64,000 nt of DNA. It comes from Physcia stellaris. Taxonomy: Eukaryota > Ascomycota > Lecanoromycetes > Caliciales > Physciaceae. The notes beneath the pieces are model-generated. The model made no database searches and was not told the origin of the DNA. It saw only the letters and a list, made by a program, of their open reading frames with translations. The translations under genes and the position numbers were made by a program. Of this stretch, positions 47,449-58,201 are shown piece by piece. Location: positions 1 through 64,000 of the forward strand of contig JABSSW010000073.1 in assembly GCA_018902385.1 (NCBI GenBank), written 5' to 3'. The number at the start of each line of letters is the position of its first letter. Position 1 is the stretch's first letter.

Positions 47449-48383
47449 ATGTTTGCTCATTTCAGATCTTCGTTGAATCTCCTGCTTAATTTCTATTTAC
47501 TGGTCTCTATCGCCTCAGCAGCATGCTACTATCCCAACGGCACCGACGTAGCAGCCTTCACCTCCCAAAACGAGGCTTACCAACCATGCAATGTTACCGC
47601 CCAAGCGAGCATGTGCTGCCGCATTAACATCGCTGATGAATCGGGTCGAGATCACTGTCGCTCCGACGGCCTCTGTGCAAGTCCCAAGCGCCAGTATCTC
47701 TGGAGGGAGTCGTGCTCTGACCCTACTTGGAAAAGCCCGCATTGCCAAAAGCTGTGTTTAGACTACGACGGTACGTTCTCGCTATCGTTGCGCTTTCGAC
47801 CACTGTAGTGGCTGACGCAAGTGAACCGTGTACAGGATTAGATCCCTTCGGCAACAGCGTAGTCAACAACAACGTGGCGCTGACCGTTTGCGATGATGGA
47901 AGTCTGTGCTGTGGGACTAAGACCAATGGCTCGACATGCTGTATCGAAGGTAAGGGGGTTTGGATGGTTGATGGCAAAGAGACAACCGTCAACCCCAACG
48001 CAACCGTTTCCACCTCTACGAGCGCTCTCCCTGCATCCACATCCTCAGCCTCTACTGCAGCGAATGCCGCGGAGTCTACGTCCTCTACACCGAAGTCTTC
48101 CTCGCACAAAAGCAATACAGGCGCAATAGCTGGAGGAGTGGTCGGCGGCGTCGTCGGCCTGGCCGTCATTGGAGGCGCAATATACTGGCTGTTCCATCCA
48201 AGACAATTGGGGAACGGAGATCCGTCGCAGTCGAACTACAATGGGCAGCATACAGCGGTCGGTTCTGGGGCAGAGAAGCGGTACAGGCCGGAACTGCCTG
48301 ATACGGAAATACCGTATGAAGCGGACGGCATGCAGAGGAACGAGCTGGACGGTGGATCGAAGCAGATATGGGTACAAACTTAG
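47449..48383 (+). CDS. Single-pass surface protein with cysteine-rich ectodomain
   Basis: Two exons join in phase (donor GACG/GTACGTTC near 47,771, acceptor GTGTACAG near 47,838). The protein has a signal peptide (MFAHFRSSLNLLLNFYLLVS), a cysteine-rich ectodomain (CYYPNGTDVAAF, SMCCRINI, CRSDGLC, WRESCSDPTWKSPHCQKLC, then SLCCGTKTNGSTCC), a long Ser/Thr/Ala linker likely O-glycosylated, one membrane helix (GAIAGGVVGGVVGLAVIGG) and a short polar cytoplasmic tail. The layout is like fungal wall-sensor or SKG6-type membrane proteins; the function is unknown. The upstream frame to 47,281 is open but the ATG at 47,449 precedes the signal sequence. Confidence 0.75.
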
Positions 48384-49084
48384 ACGGTTATTCTCTTTCC
48401 TGACAGTGAAGTGCGCTGGAGTGTTTGTGCAAAAGCACACAACAGCTCTATCAGGTCTCGTCTTTCCCCAATATGGTAAATCAATAACTCTTTGGATTTT
48501 TCTTTCGTGAATATCACTTCACAGCACCGTCTTATTGTCAACATACACCACGGATATGTTCCCAGCAGTTCTCATTCTTCAAATTTGCGATCCTCTTGTA
48601 CCCGTGGGTTTCCAAGCCTTTCTCTTCCTGCCTTCTTCGCATTTTACAACCGAATGAAACGGTAAGGATTATTGTTTAACAGTATATTTAATGTTTTGGT
48701 TGAAATTCTTTGCCTGGCAATTTCTCCATCTATGCGCATGTCCAGCATGGGTCCAAGAAATTTAGTGAGAGGATGAAGATTTGATAGTGGCGAATTCTGA
48801 GACGTAGTTCCCGGAACTTCATATTTTCTCCTTGCCGAGCTAGCTAGCTAATTTCATCTTTGATCGATGGAATATATAATTGAACATCATATTACTGTAA
48901 AGAATCTCCTTTTCTAAAATTAATCAAGAGTCTACATGGTACGGAGTACATGCGAGACGTTTATCTCTAATGACGCCGTGATCTCGTCATTGTGCATGTC
49001 ACAAATATCCACCTCCAGGTACATATAGTTCGAGCTATCAATGGATGAACTAATAATGAGCCAACAGAACTTCCATAGCAAAAC
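48384..49084. other. Intergenic interval
   Basis: A CTAGCTAGCTAA simple repeat is at about 48,839; no gene is seen. Confidence 0.45.
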
Positions 49085-50005
49085 ATGTCTGGACCTATCC
49101 TCGTGACAACTGCTACCGGGAAGCAGGGTGGCGCCGCCATTCGCGCCCTTCTCAAGCTATCCAACCCACCCAGCACCATCCTTGCACTCACTCGGTCTGC
49201 TTCGTCCTCCGGCGCGCAAAAGCTGGCATCAACCTCCACATCTATCAAGTTAGTCGAGGGCAATCTTGACAATGTTCCCGCAATCTTCGATGCTGCCAAG
49301 AAGCTCGTTGATCAGCCACTCTGGGGCGTCTACTCCGTTCAGTTGCCCCAGGGTATGGACATTGGCAACGAAGAAGCCCAAGGCAAGAGCCTCATCAACG
49401 AGAGTCTCTCCCGAGGGGTCAAGCATTTCGTCTACAGCAGCGTCGACCGCGGCGGCAACGAGAAGAGCTGGTCCAATCCCACGGACATCCCCCATTTCCG
49501 CTCGAAGCACAACATCGAGCTATACCTCCGCGAGAAAACCAAGGGCTCCGAGATGACCTGGACAATCCTGCGACCTGTAGCCTTCATGGACAACCTTGCG
49601 CCGGGCATGCAATCGCGCGTGTTCCTCGCCTCGCTCAATGCTACTCTGAAGAAGGAGCAGTCTTTGCAGTTTGTCGCTGTCCGCGATATCGGTATCTTTG
49701 CTGCCAAAGCCTTTGAGAAGCCTGAGGAGTACAGTGGCAAGGCCATTGGTCTTGCGGGGGATGATCTTACCGTTGAGCAGATATCTGGAGCCTTCAAGGA
49801 AGCGACTGGCAAGGCGGTGACGCCCACCTTCACGATATTCGGTAGTGCTCTGAAGCTGGTCAGCGGTGAGATGCGGGCTATGGTCAATTGGTTCGCACGT
49901 GAGGGCTACGGCGTTGATGTTGCAGCTTTGAGGAATGAGCATCCCGAATTACTTGATATGAAGACGTGGGTTATTGAGGAAAGCAACTTTGAGAAGAAGA
50001 AATGA
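49085..50005 (+). CDS. NmrA-like NAD(P)-binding family protein
   Basis: An intronless 306-residue Rossmann-fold protein. The N-terminus MSGPILVTTATGKQGGAAIR carries the GxxGxxG-type dinucleotide-binding loop of the atypical short-chain dehydrogenase group. VKHFVYSSVDRGG, PHFRSKHNIELYLREK and WTILRPVAFMDNL are typical of HSCARG/NmrA-like proteins, which sense NADP(H) redox state or act as isoflavone-reductase-like enzymes. The length is normal. It need not be the true NmrA corepressor of the GATA factor AreA; family membership alone does not decide this. It lies upstream of the Lst4-like and nirA genes in the same orientation. Confidence 0.88.
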   Translation: MSGPILVTTATGKQGGAAIRALLKLSNPPSTILALTRSASSSGAQKLASTSTSIKLVEGNLDNVPAIFDAAKKLVDQPLWGVYSVQLPQGMDIGNEEAQGKSLINESLSRGVKHFVYSSVDRGGNEKSWSNPTDIPHFRSKHNIELYLREKTKGSEMTWTILRPVAFMDNLAPGMQSRVFLASLNATLKKEQSLQFVAVRDIGIFAAKAFEKPEEYSGKAIGLAGDDLTVEQISGAFKEATGKAVTPTFTIFGSALKLVSGEMRAMVNWFAREGYGVDVAALRNEHPELLDMKTWVIEESNFEKKK

Positions 50006-50882
50006 GTAGTTTGAACTGCACTGATTTGGCGTGGACGATGACTAGGTGTATGGGTCTTCTATGTTAGTCACTTTGTACATACCTCAACATATGTTTATAG
50101 AGTCTTTATTTCTTCTGTCAATGTATGGACAACCTACTACCTTATAATTGGACCCATTGATCTGCTTGTCCGGAGTTCCCGCAGATTAACCATTATCTAC
50201 AACCGCCATTGTCAAAATACCCGATATTGGAACGAATACCTCCAATCCGTCTCATGAGGCCAAATTGAATGAGAAGTGACACCAGGTGAGGAGTCAAGCT
50301 TCAACCCTTACCCTGAGATGATCTCAGATTATCTCAGATTATAGCGCCGATGGTCCATTGGCCAATCAGGGCGAGTGCAGGGTCGGTGGACTGTTGCCGA
50401 CCAGCTCTCTTCCGCCCTCTTTTCCGGACTCGTGTTGACGTGAAGGCAATAGCTTATGTGCACGCGATCGCATCTTCGTCGCCTCCCTCTTAAAACCTCA
50501 CTCGACCCTGTCGGCCATTCTCTCCGTCTCAACATGTCCTGGCAGGCAGAGGTAGATCCTTACACCGCCTTTTCCATCTCCTGCTGTTGTCAAGCTACAT
50601 CTACCTTAAGCTGGAGGTTGTTCACTTGCTAACATTCACTGTGTTATAGCAGCCTTGCTGTGAGATGACCCAGACAGCGAGCCTCACCGAACTCTCTCGA
50701 CCGCATCACCGAGCAGATACGACCTTTGTGCGACTGACGGCGATCAGTCCCTCGGACGTCCCCTCTTGCCTCTGCCACCTGTCGCGCGACCCCTTCATGG
50801 CTTCAATCAATCTATGGGACAAAGCAGTCGCCTGGAGCGGGTGAAGACATGTCAAATACAGCCATCTCTCTGCGATATTAAG
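50006..50882. other. Intergenic interval and 5' leader of the Lst4-like gene
   Basis: ATG at 50,535 in good context (CAACATG) begins MSWQAEVD, like the start of profilin, but no further profilin sequence follows. The main frame opens at about 50,664 without an ATG until 50,883. Confidence 0.45.
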
Positions 50883-53800
50883 ATGTTCCTCGAACTACCC
50901 ATATCTGGCCTGCACCGCCTGTTCCACACTGCTCCTTCACCTTCTCACCCGTCGCGCGAAAAGACATCAATCGAAGCTCTCACCGAGGACACTCACACCT
51001 ACGGCCTCCTCTACCCCGACTCGGAAACCCTGCTTAATACTCCTCACAAAATTTACCCTCTCAGCCAGCTAGACTCTACCGCGGTCGTATCAGCAGCTAC
51101 CAGCTACGACGATCGGGATGACTTGGACATACAGAGCTCACGAGACATACGCGTTCTTGTCGCCCAGGATGGAAATGCTGTAATTCAGCAACCTCGAGTC
51201 CTCTATGATTCCCACCCTCCAGCTTCACCGCGCCCACCCTCACCCTCAAGCGCTGGAGGCAAACCAAGGCGGGAAGAAGCCGAAGTCATCAACGGAGACC
51301 CGATATCTCCAGGATCAGGCAAGGCAAACGGGAAAAGTGGAAGAACTCCAACCTCAAAAAACAAAAAGTCTTTCGCTACACCTCAAAGCTCACCTTCTTC
51401 GCCAGAGAGTGATTCAAGAAGCGCCTTCTGGACCTCACAAACTCGAAGGGCTGGGATCAGGTCATCGGCTCACGAGGAAGAGTCGGCTCAGGCTCGCAAT
51501 GCGAGAGAAAGTCGAGAAGAAACGGATGCATTGTTGGGATGTATGTTTGGGCAAACCGGTCTCCCTCTTGCCTCAAGCACAAAGCTACATATCAATCCAC
51601 CAAGGTCAACACCCAGTCGGCATGGGACTACACTTTCAGAGTCGCCGGATTTGGCGAGCTCCCGACTTTTTTCCAAGAGGAAGACACCGCTTACGCGGTC
51701 GATGACCGTTGAAGATCTCCAGAACACTCCTGTGTCGACCGGTGACGTAGACACACTGGAAACAACCCAGCATATGAAAGGTCCTTCCATCCTCATCACC
51801 CGACTGTTCTCCGTCGAAATACCAAGCCCGACCGTTGCCAAAGCTACGACAGAAGAAGACAGTCCCGAGCCGCCCCAGAAATCTGCAACACTATCAACCG
51901 ACGACAAGACAAAGCAGATAAAGGTCCCCAAGTATGGTGTTGCCGTTTTGATACAATTACCCGCAGTCAAGCGACAAACTGTGCCATCCATTTTGCAGTC
52001 GCATCGACCGCGTTTGGGTTCCTCCCATGAAGAGTCTCACCACTTAATCGCTCTGCGCGATAAATTAACATCTGAGGCATCATTGCTGGCTAAGGATGAC
52101 TCTGCCATTATCGACCAGGATATTGAGCGCATAGTAGCACACTGGAGCGTCCTGACTCGGGCCGTGTCAAAATTTGAAGCGGTTTCTCGTTGTGCAATCA
52201 CCACTCAGCTTCAAGTTCTCAGTAGTCGTGAGCTCTCCCGTCCAACAACCATGAAGGGCAACCCTCAGAGCTCAATTAGGGCCGAGATACCGCAAAAGAA
52301 ATACAAGCAACCCTCGCAGCGTACTGTACAGCTCCCTAGTCAAGCTTTACATGATTCCTCGGATATAACGAATCTAGCATCAGAGATCAGCCAGCGGATT
52401 GCATCTGCTTTGAAGACGCGACGAGTCCTCACAGGTCAAGGGCGCTGGGGCGTATGGCGAGAGGAAGCAAGGTGGGTTGGCCGATGGGCTGGCGGAAAAG
52501 AACAGAATTTCTTCTTCTTTAATCTGTTGACGGCTTTCCTTGGAAATCATACAGAATGGATGGATTCTTTGCACCCGAACTGGTTAGATGGTAGGCGTGT
52601 CGAGAAGACGCCACGGGAAACGCATTCACTCCGACATCGTACGGTCATTGTGTCGGCGGATAAGATGGCAGCTCGACGTCTAGTCTTCTTGCTCTCTGCT
52701 TTCTTACCCTCTTCGTATGCGTCGCTACAACCAGAAGCGCTAGCCCGTCCTTTTACGTCAAGGTCTAGCACTGGACTATCTGGGTCGCCACCAGCTGGTG
52801 TGCTAATTCCTCGAGAAAGATCTTTACGTAGAACTATAAACCGGAAATCTAGGGGCAATCGAACTGGAAGCCCGATCCACCTTCATGAAAGATCTATCAG
52901 CTTCAACACTCAAGACATGTTAAATGAAACCACTAGCCTGACTGGCTATCGAAGCATGCCTGGACACAGCCGCCGTACATCGGATACTCGATCTATTAGG
53001 AGCCTTGCATTACCTATCCCCACTAGCAATGCAGACACACGAAAAAGCAGCATCGCCACTTTGTCCACAATGATTCCTGATTCTGTGGCAGTACCGCACT
53101 TCGCCAGTCCACCCACAGGCATCAGCGGTACAACGGCAGCCCCCAGACCTGGCAGCAGCGGCAGCTTGGCATCACTTTCGCTCCGCCGCACTTTATCGCG
53201 ATCCGAGAGTACTGTAGAGAGCCTCAGCCCTGACTCCCCATCCGCAAGCCGTTGGGGAAGCATGCTCAGTGGCTTTTGGAGTACCCGCCGAGGATCTTCC
53301 ACCGATCATAGCGATCCGATGGGTTCTCCGCGTGATGGTCTGGGAATATCTGGCATGCATTGCTCGAGTAGTCCGGGCAAGCTAGCAAAAATGGTTGAAG
53401 AACTGGATGACCAATCCGCCACAGCACCCAACGATCACGACCGGGAAACATTGCATGGGCCACCTAGTCCAGGTACGATTGTAGAAGGAACATTGGCAGA
53501 ACGAGACGGAGCAACGGCTGCTAGAGACATACCAGAGCGCGTCAAAGCGGAAGAATTTCCAATGAAACTATCTATCGATACTAATGACGGAGTGGTCGAT
53601 GTCGATTTACCGATGTCAAATTCGTACTCTTCATCATTTGACTCGACGATAAGCTCGCCAAGATTTCCCAGATCGGCAGCGAGCAGCTTCAACGACCATG
53701 CTTCAACTTATGGCCGAAGCTCACTCCATAGTCATACCTCATTGCCGGCTGGGTTTTCAGCTACCCTCGATGTCGCAGGATACCTCCAAAACTATCAGCC

Positions 53801-54419
53801 AGATTTCGCCCTACAAGCTGTACGCCCGTACAAGGGCCTCAAGGAGGAAATCACGGCGTCGATGCGCTCTGACACTATTGCAGACGTGACTTCAAGCACG
53901 GCCGCGGGTCCCAGCTGTACTACACTCATTGCTGATGCTACAACGTTCTCGATCACTCGCTTAACCCTGAGTCACCGAGCAGCCCCTTGGTCGGACAGTT
54001 CTACCTGCAAAGAGCATTTGAGAACCCAGAAGGTCACCGAGGAACCGGTGATGGATCTCGACCCCACCCTTATCTCAGCGGTCGAGCGCGTCATCACCCA
54101 CAGTCAACCCTCCTCGGCCGCGCATTCTCGCGCCCCTTCGCCGTCTCACCAGCACGGTTCCAGGCAGGACCGGCACACGCGCCGGAGCATCAGCCCCCAG
54201 CTGGAAATACCGCGCAGCGGATGCCGCACGCTCATCCTTGGCGCTTTGGAGCAAGTGGCCAAGAGCGTTGCAGCAGAACAGCACGCCGCGAAAGGGAGAG
54301 ATGTGGGAAGTAAGAAACATGAGCAGGAGATGGCGGCTGGTGAGGAAGCCGACAGTACGCTGCGGGAAGGGGTGCGGAGATGGTTGTGCGAGGTTGGGAG
54401 ACAGGGAAGTCATGGCTGA
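50883..54419 (+). CDS. Folliculin-interacting protein / Lst4-like
   Basis: Lst4/FNIP proteins pair with folliculin/Lst7 as a DENN-type complex acting on Rag GTPases in amino acid signalling to TORC1 at the vacuole. The 1,178-residue protein starts at the ATG 50,883 (MFLELPISGLHRLFHTAPSP); the open frame upstream has no ATG. The N-terminal region has DIRVLVAQDGNAVIQQPRVL (about residue 88), then a disordered Ser/Pro-rich insert. A second block begins KVPKYGVAVLIQLP (about 345), with DQDIERIVAHWSVLTRAV near 415. The third conserved block is VWREEARWVGRWAGGKEQNF then FFFNLLTAFLGNHTEW (about 523-558). A long Ser-rich disordered region follows, and a C-terminal MDLDPTLISAVERVI segment. No intron is needed. 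The assignment rests on these three blocks. Confidence 0.75.
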   Translation: MFLELPISGLHRLFHTAPSPSHPSREKTSIEALTEDTHTYGLLYPDSETLLNTPHKIYPLSQLDSTAVVSAATSYDDRDDLDIQSSRDIRVLVAQDGNAVIQQPRVLYDSHPPASPRPPSPSSAGGKPRREEAEVINGDPISPGSGKANGKSGRTPTSKNKKSFATPQSSPSSPESDSRSAFWTSQTRRAGIRSSAHEEESAQARNARESREETDALLGCMFGQTGLPLASSTKLHINPPRSTPSRHGTTLSESPDLASSRLFSKRKTPLTRSMTVEDLQNTPVSTGDVDTLETTQHMKGPSILITRLFSVEIPSPTVAKATTEEDSPEPPQKSATLSTDDKTKQIKVPKYGVAVLIQLPAVKRQTVPSILQSHRPRLGSSHEESHHLIALRDKLTSEASLLAKDDSAIIDQDIERIVAHWSVLTRAVSKFEAVSRCAITTQLQVLSSRELSRPTTMKGNPQSSIRAEIPQKKYKQPSQRTVQLPSQALHDSSDITNLASEISQRIASALKTRRVLTGQGRWGVWREEARWVGRWAGGKEQNFFFFNLLTAFLGNHTEWMDSLHPNWLDGRRVEKTPRETHSLRHRTVIVSADKMAARRLVFLLSAFLPSSYASLQPEALARPFTSRSSTGLSGSPPAGVLIPRERSLRRTINRKSRGNRTGSPIHLHERSISFNTQDMLNETTSLTGYRSMPGHSRRTSDTRSIRSLALPIPTSNADTRKSSIATLSTMIPDSVAVPHFASPPTGISGTTAAPRPGSSGSLASLSLRRTLSRSESTVESLSPDSPSASRWGSMLSGFWSTRRGSSTDHSDPMGSPRDGLGISGMHCSSSPGKLAKMVEELDDQSATAPNDHDRETLHGPPSPGTIVEGTLAERDGATAARDIPERVKAEEFPMKLSIDTNDGVVDVDLPMSNSYSSSFDSTISSPRFPRSAASSFNDHASTYGRSSLHSHTSLPAGFSATLDVAGYLQNYQPDFALQAVRPYKGLKEEITASMRSDTIADVTSSTAAGPSCTTLIADATTFSITRLTLSHRAAPWSDSSTCKEHLRTQKVTEEPVMDLDPTLISAVERVITHSQPSSAAHSRAPSPSHQHGSRQDRHTRRSISPQLEIPRSGCRTLILGALEQVAKSVAAEQHAAKGRDVGSKKHEQEMAAGEEADSTLREGVRRWLCEVGRQGSHG

Positions 54420-55202
54420 TCAACCCAAATCCTGTGGTGCTTGGTGCTTTTGCTGCATTTTAGCGTGCGATTTCTTCCAATTCTTCTAGCTTTTGCCTCT
54501 CGAGCCGACATCAGTATCAGTCCTCTGGCGAATACGCTCCATGGTATGGAGATATGCTCAGTAGTATGGAATAATTTTCATAGCTCGATGCCACTCCCGG
54601 TTGATGGCTGATCCTCAGATGTGGAGATGGCTCGGATGGCTTGGCATCCTTATCTCCCGCCATCTTATCTCTTATCTCTTATCTACGCGGAGTGGTTTGA
54701 TAGCTTATGTAAGCCATTCGAGTCCGCGAGAGTTGTGACATTGTGACTGGTGGTGGCCAGGACGGGGAGCTGGAGCTGGAGCCACAGCTACAGAGCTTGG
54801 GTATTGCTTTGATGAGCACGATACACATCAAGTAGGTAACCCGATCAATTGTAGACGCGTGACATCCTACTCGTAGAGAAGAAGGAAAACCAGGGCAAGG
54901 GCGGGCGAGTGCCGAAGAGGCGCCGAGACAAGATGGCATCCTGCAGCAGTAGAGGCCCTTCACGATGGCTGCGAGAAGCTCACCACCATGGCATCTCTAC
55001 ACGTCCTTTTCCCACTCACATCCCACCATCCGGGCACATGCCTTCCCCCGATCTCTGATACCTGCCAGGTACCGTGCTTGGGTCGCAGGCGTGCAGAGCA
55101 ACAAGGCATTTCTCTTACGTTCGTGTATCCGCAGCCAGGATAATCGCACAGAGCATCTCCGAGGAGCTTCGCCAAGTGACGCCATCTGCTCCCAACAGAT
55201 CC
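54420..55202. promoter_or_regulatory. nirA upstream region
   Basis: The 783-bp spacer between the Lst4-like stop and the nirA ATG carries a GATA-site array (54,649-54,684) and no gene. Confidence 0.55.
54649..54684 (-). promoter_or_regulatory. Array of four AreA/NIT2-type GATA sites
   Basis: CTTATCT occurs four times (54,649-54,655, 54,664-54,670, 54,671-54,677, 54,678-54,684), the last three in exact 7-bp tandem. Its complement AGATAAG matches HGATAR, the site of nitrogen GATA factors, which favour paired sites. The array lies about 520-550 bp upstream of the nirA-like ATG. Confidence 0.6.
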
Positions 55203-58201
55203 ATGGCCGAGGACCACCCCCAGCTTGCAAACCCTTCTCCTCCCAACAGTCCCAATGTCCACAGCGACACTCATGACAACAGCCTCGTCAGCCCCATCGC
55301 CTCGCCCTCATCTTCGTCGAGCAAGTCCAAGTCGCGCAAAAAGGATAAAGAGGCTTCCGCCGCTAGTAAGAGGAGGTGTGTGAGCACAGCATGCATCGCC
55401 TGTCGCAGGAGAAAGTCCAAGGTGAGACCATCCTTGCCCTTCACTATCAGCACCAGTGTTCCCGTGAAAGAAACAGAGACACCAAAATAGAGGTCACTTT
55501 CCCAATCGCACATTATTGTCATTTCGCGACTGTCGTCCCTCAGATACCGCACGCTGGCGAAGACCGAGGCTCGATCTTGGATGCATCGACATACTGACAG
55601 GATTCTACCCTAGTGCGATGGTAACACCCCAAGCTGCGCCGCTTGTTCCTCCGTCTACGGCACCGAATGCGTTTACGACCCTAATTCGGATCATCGACGA
55701 AAAGGCGTCTACAAGAAAGACATCGACAACCTTAAGACCCGCAACTCCACCCTCCAAACCCTCATACAAGCCATCCTCAACTACCCCGAAAATGAGGTTC
55801 CGGATCTCGTGAAGCAGATACGGACGTGTGAGAGCTTGGATGATGTCGCAGAGTCTATCCTCGCCAAAAACAATTCTCTGGTGGACGACGATCAAGATGA
55901 AGGCACTACCCTCAGCGATCCGGCGCTCTCAGTAGTCCCGAAATTTGAGAAAGAGTTATCCGGGAAATTGGGCGAGTTACGTTTGGACAATGGATCAGTG
56001 AGCGTGGTAGGAGGCACATCAAATCTGTTATACTTGGATGCGGAATCTACCGAAGGACAGCATCTTGCGTCATCTGCGAATGCCGAGCCATGGCCACAAC
56101 AAGCAGACCCCTTAACATCCTGGACGGAGGTCACAACAGATGTAGAGCTTGTCGTACACCTTCTCAACATGTACTTTGCGTGGCACTATACCTACTTTAC
56201 CACCCTTTCCAAGACCCTATTCTACCGGGATTTCTTACTCGGCAAGCCGCCTCCGGAGACAAAACGGAAAACGGAATACTGTACCAGCTTACTGGTCAAC
56301 GCCATGTTGGCTTTGGGCTGTCATTTCACTTCTTGGCCGGCTGCGAGGCAGGACCCGTCGGACTCGGCCACTGCTGGCGATCATTTTTTAAAGAAGCCAA
56401 ACGGTTGATGCTAGAGAACGACGAACATGAGAAGCCTAAATTGGCGACAGTGCAAGCTCTTGCGCTGATGTCTGTTCGAGAAGCCGGCTGTGGCAGAGAG
56501 GCTAGGGGCTGGGTATATAGCGGCATGAGCTTCCGGATGGCCCATGACTTGGGCTTAAACATTGAATCTGCTTTGACGAATCACGATGAACAAGAGACCG
56601 ATGCTAGAAGGATCACTATGTGGGGCGCATTCCTGTTTGATAAGTACGCTCTCCGTTATGTACGAGTCTTCCGGTTGCGGTGCTGACCCGAACAGATGTT
56701 GGTCCAATTATCTTGGACGCCAACCCCAACTACCACTATCCAGCATCTCAGTACCAAAATTTGACGTCTTCCCAATGGAAGATGCCGACATGTGGTCACC
56801 GTATTTGGACTCAGGTATGGGCCAAGCAAATTCGCAGCCTTCGAGGACACGAGCCGTAGCATTACAGATTTCCGTTCTTTGCGAGATTAGCGGTGATCTG
56901 CTACTTTACTTCTACCATCCGACGCAGTTGGAGAAGCCAATAAGCAAACAGGCGGAGCTGAAGAAACTTAGTGAGTTACACACTAGGCTCGAAGCATGGC
57001 GGAAAACCCTCCCCAAGGAGTTGGAGCCAAGAGAAGGGCAATTGCCTGCTGTGCTTGTCATGCAGTAAGTCCTGAGCAGTCTAACCACCTCCTGAAAACG
57101 TGGGCATCGATAATATCTTTGTCCTCTGAATTTTGTGTTGCGATGCAACATCCCCTTGAATCTTGACCCCTGGAATTGTTCCCCCATCAAGTTTTACTGC
57201 GCTACCGGTATTCTTCCTTCCTCAGATGCTAATGGACTTGCAGCATGTTCTTTCAACTCCTCTTCATCCATCTCTTCCGCCCATTCCTACGATACAAGCC
57301 ACCAGCGACACCTCTTCCCGCCCACGTCTCGCCCCGGAAACTCTGTACCCAAGCTGCAGGTATGATTTCCAAACTCGTCAGACTCTACAAACGCACCCAT
57401 GGCCTTCGTCAGATTGTGAATATTGCCGTCTATATACTACATTCAGCATGCACTATTCACCTGCTCAACTTACCCGAAAAGAACGCGGAAAGGGATATCG
57501 TTCACGGAATCAAACATCTCGAAGAGATAGCGGAAAGCTGGCTGTGTGCGAGGAAGACGCTAGAGATCTTACATGCCGTTGGTAGACGATGGAATATCGA
57601 GATGCCAAAGGAAGCAGAGAAGGTCTTCGCCCGAGCTGAAGCAAAATTCGGTCATTACAAGATCGATCAGCTCTCACCGAAGAGCGAGTCCTCTCCGCCT
57701 ATGGTCGCTTACCCGAGTTCCAAACAGCCATCTCTGCACCAGCAACAGCAATCTCCAGACGGCATGGACACCTCTTACTCGTTACTCATGGACTGCTTCA
57801 ACCCCTCTCCCACCCAGGCGCTATCCCCAAGCACCGGCACCGTTCCTGACATGACTCGCCCTAGCGCATCCGTATCTCTACCCGCCCCGCAGCTCCAATC
57901 CACAGGTCTCAACCCCAAACCGCGACGGCAAAGCTATGTCCTACCTGCATCACAGCAAGAACTCTGGAACCAAGACCGAGCCCAAAGAGGCCCCAGCGCT
58001 CCCCAGGCCAATGCCCAAGTGTTATTTGGCGGCGTGGACAGCTTGGTGCAGGATAGCCAGGACTGGTGGTATAAAGACCAAAGCCAGCTGTTCGCCAACT
58101 GGAATGGGATGGGGTCGGAGCCTCTAATGGGTTCGACTGCGAACCCGAATGGGATGCCTGCTGCGTATGGGGCTGAAGGCTTCGGGAGTTATGGCGCTTA
58201 G
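55203..58201 (+). CDS. nirA: Zn2Cys6 transcription factor, NirA/NIT4-like nitrate regulator
   Basis: NirA/NIT4 activates nitrate and nitrite assimilation genes. Exon 1 (55,203-55,421) ends ACIACRRRKSK; an intron to 55,613 joins to CDGNTPSCAACSSVYGTECV, completing the six-cysteine binuclear cluster, followed by YDPNSDHRRKGVYKKDIDNL, the linker and dimerisation helix typical of NirA. The fungal-specific middle domain has DPLTSWTEVTTDVELVVHLL, LLVNAMLALGCHF and WVYSGMSFRMAHDLGLNIES. Later exons after introns at about 56,644-56,695 and 57,066-57,241 carry WSNYLGRQPQLPLSSISVP and FFQLLFIHLFRPFLRY. The tail is Gln/Pro-rich. At 56,384-56,390 the frame changes by -1 at T TTT TTA; the 0 frame meets TGA at 56,406. 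This is either a lost base in a T run (mutation or sequence error) or a programmed shift. Otherwise the gene looks intact. Confidence 0.85.

Noticed and set aside
50766-50882. N-terminal 39-codon extension of the Lst4-like frame
   Set aside because: It would need a TTG start; the first ATG in frame is at 50,883 and begins a plausible N-terminus.
51205-51705. 166-codon frame inside the Lst4-like gene
   Set aside because: Overlapping shadow frame of repetitive Ser/Pro coding sequence.
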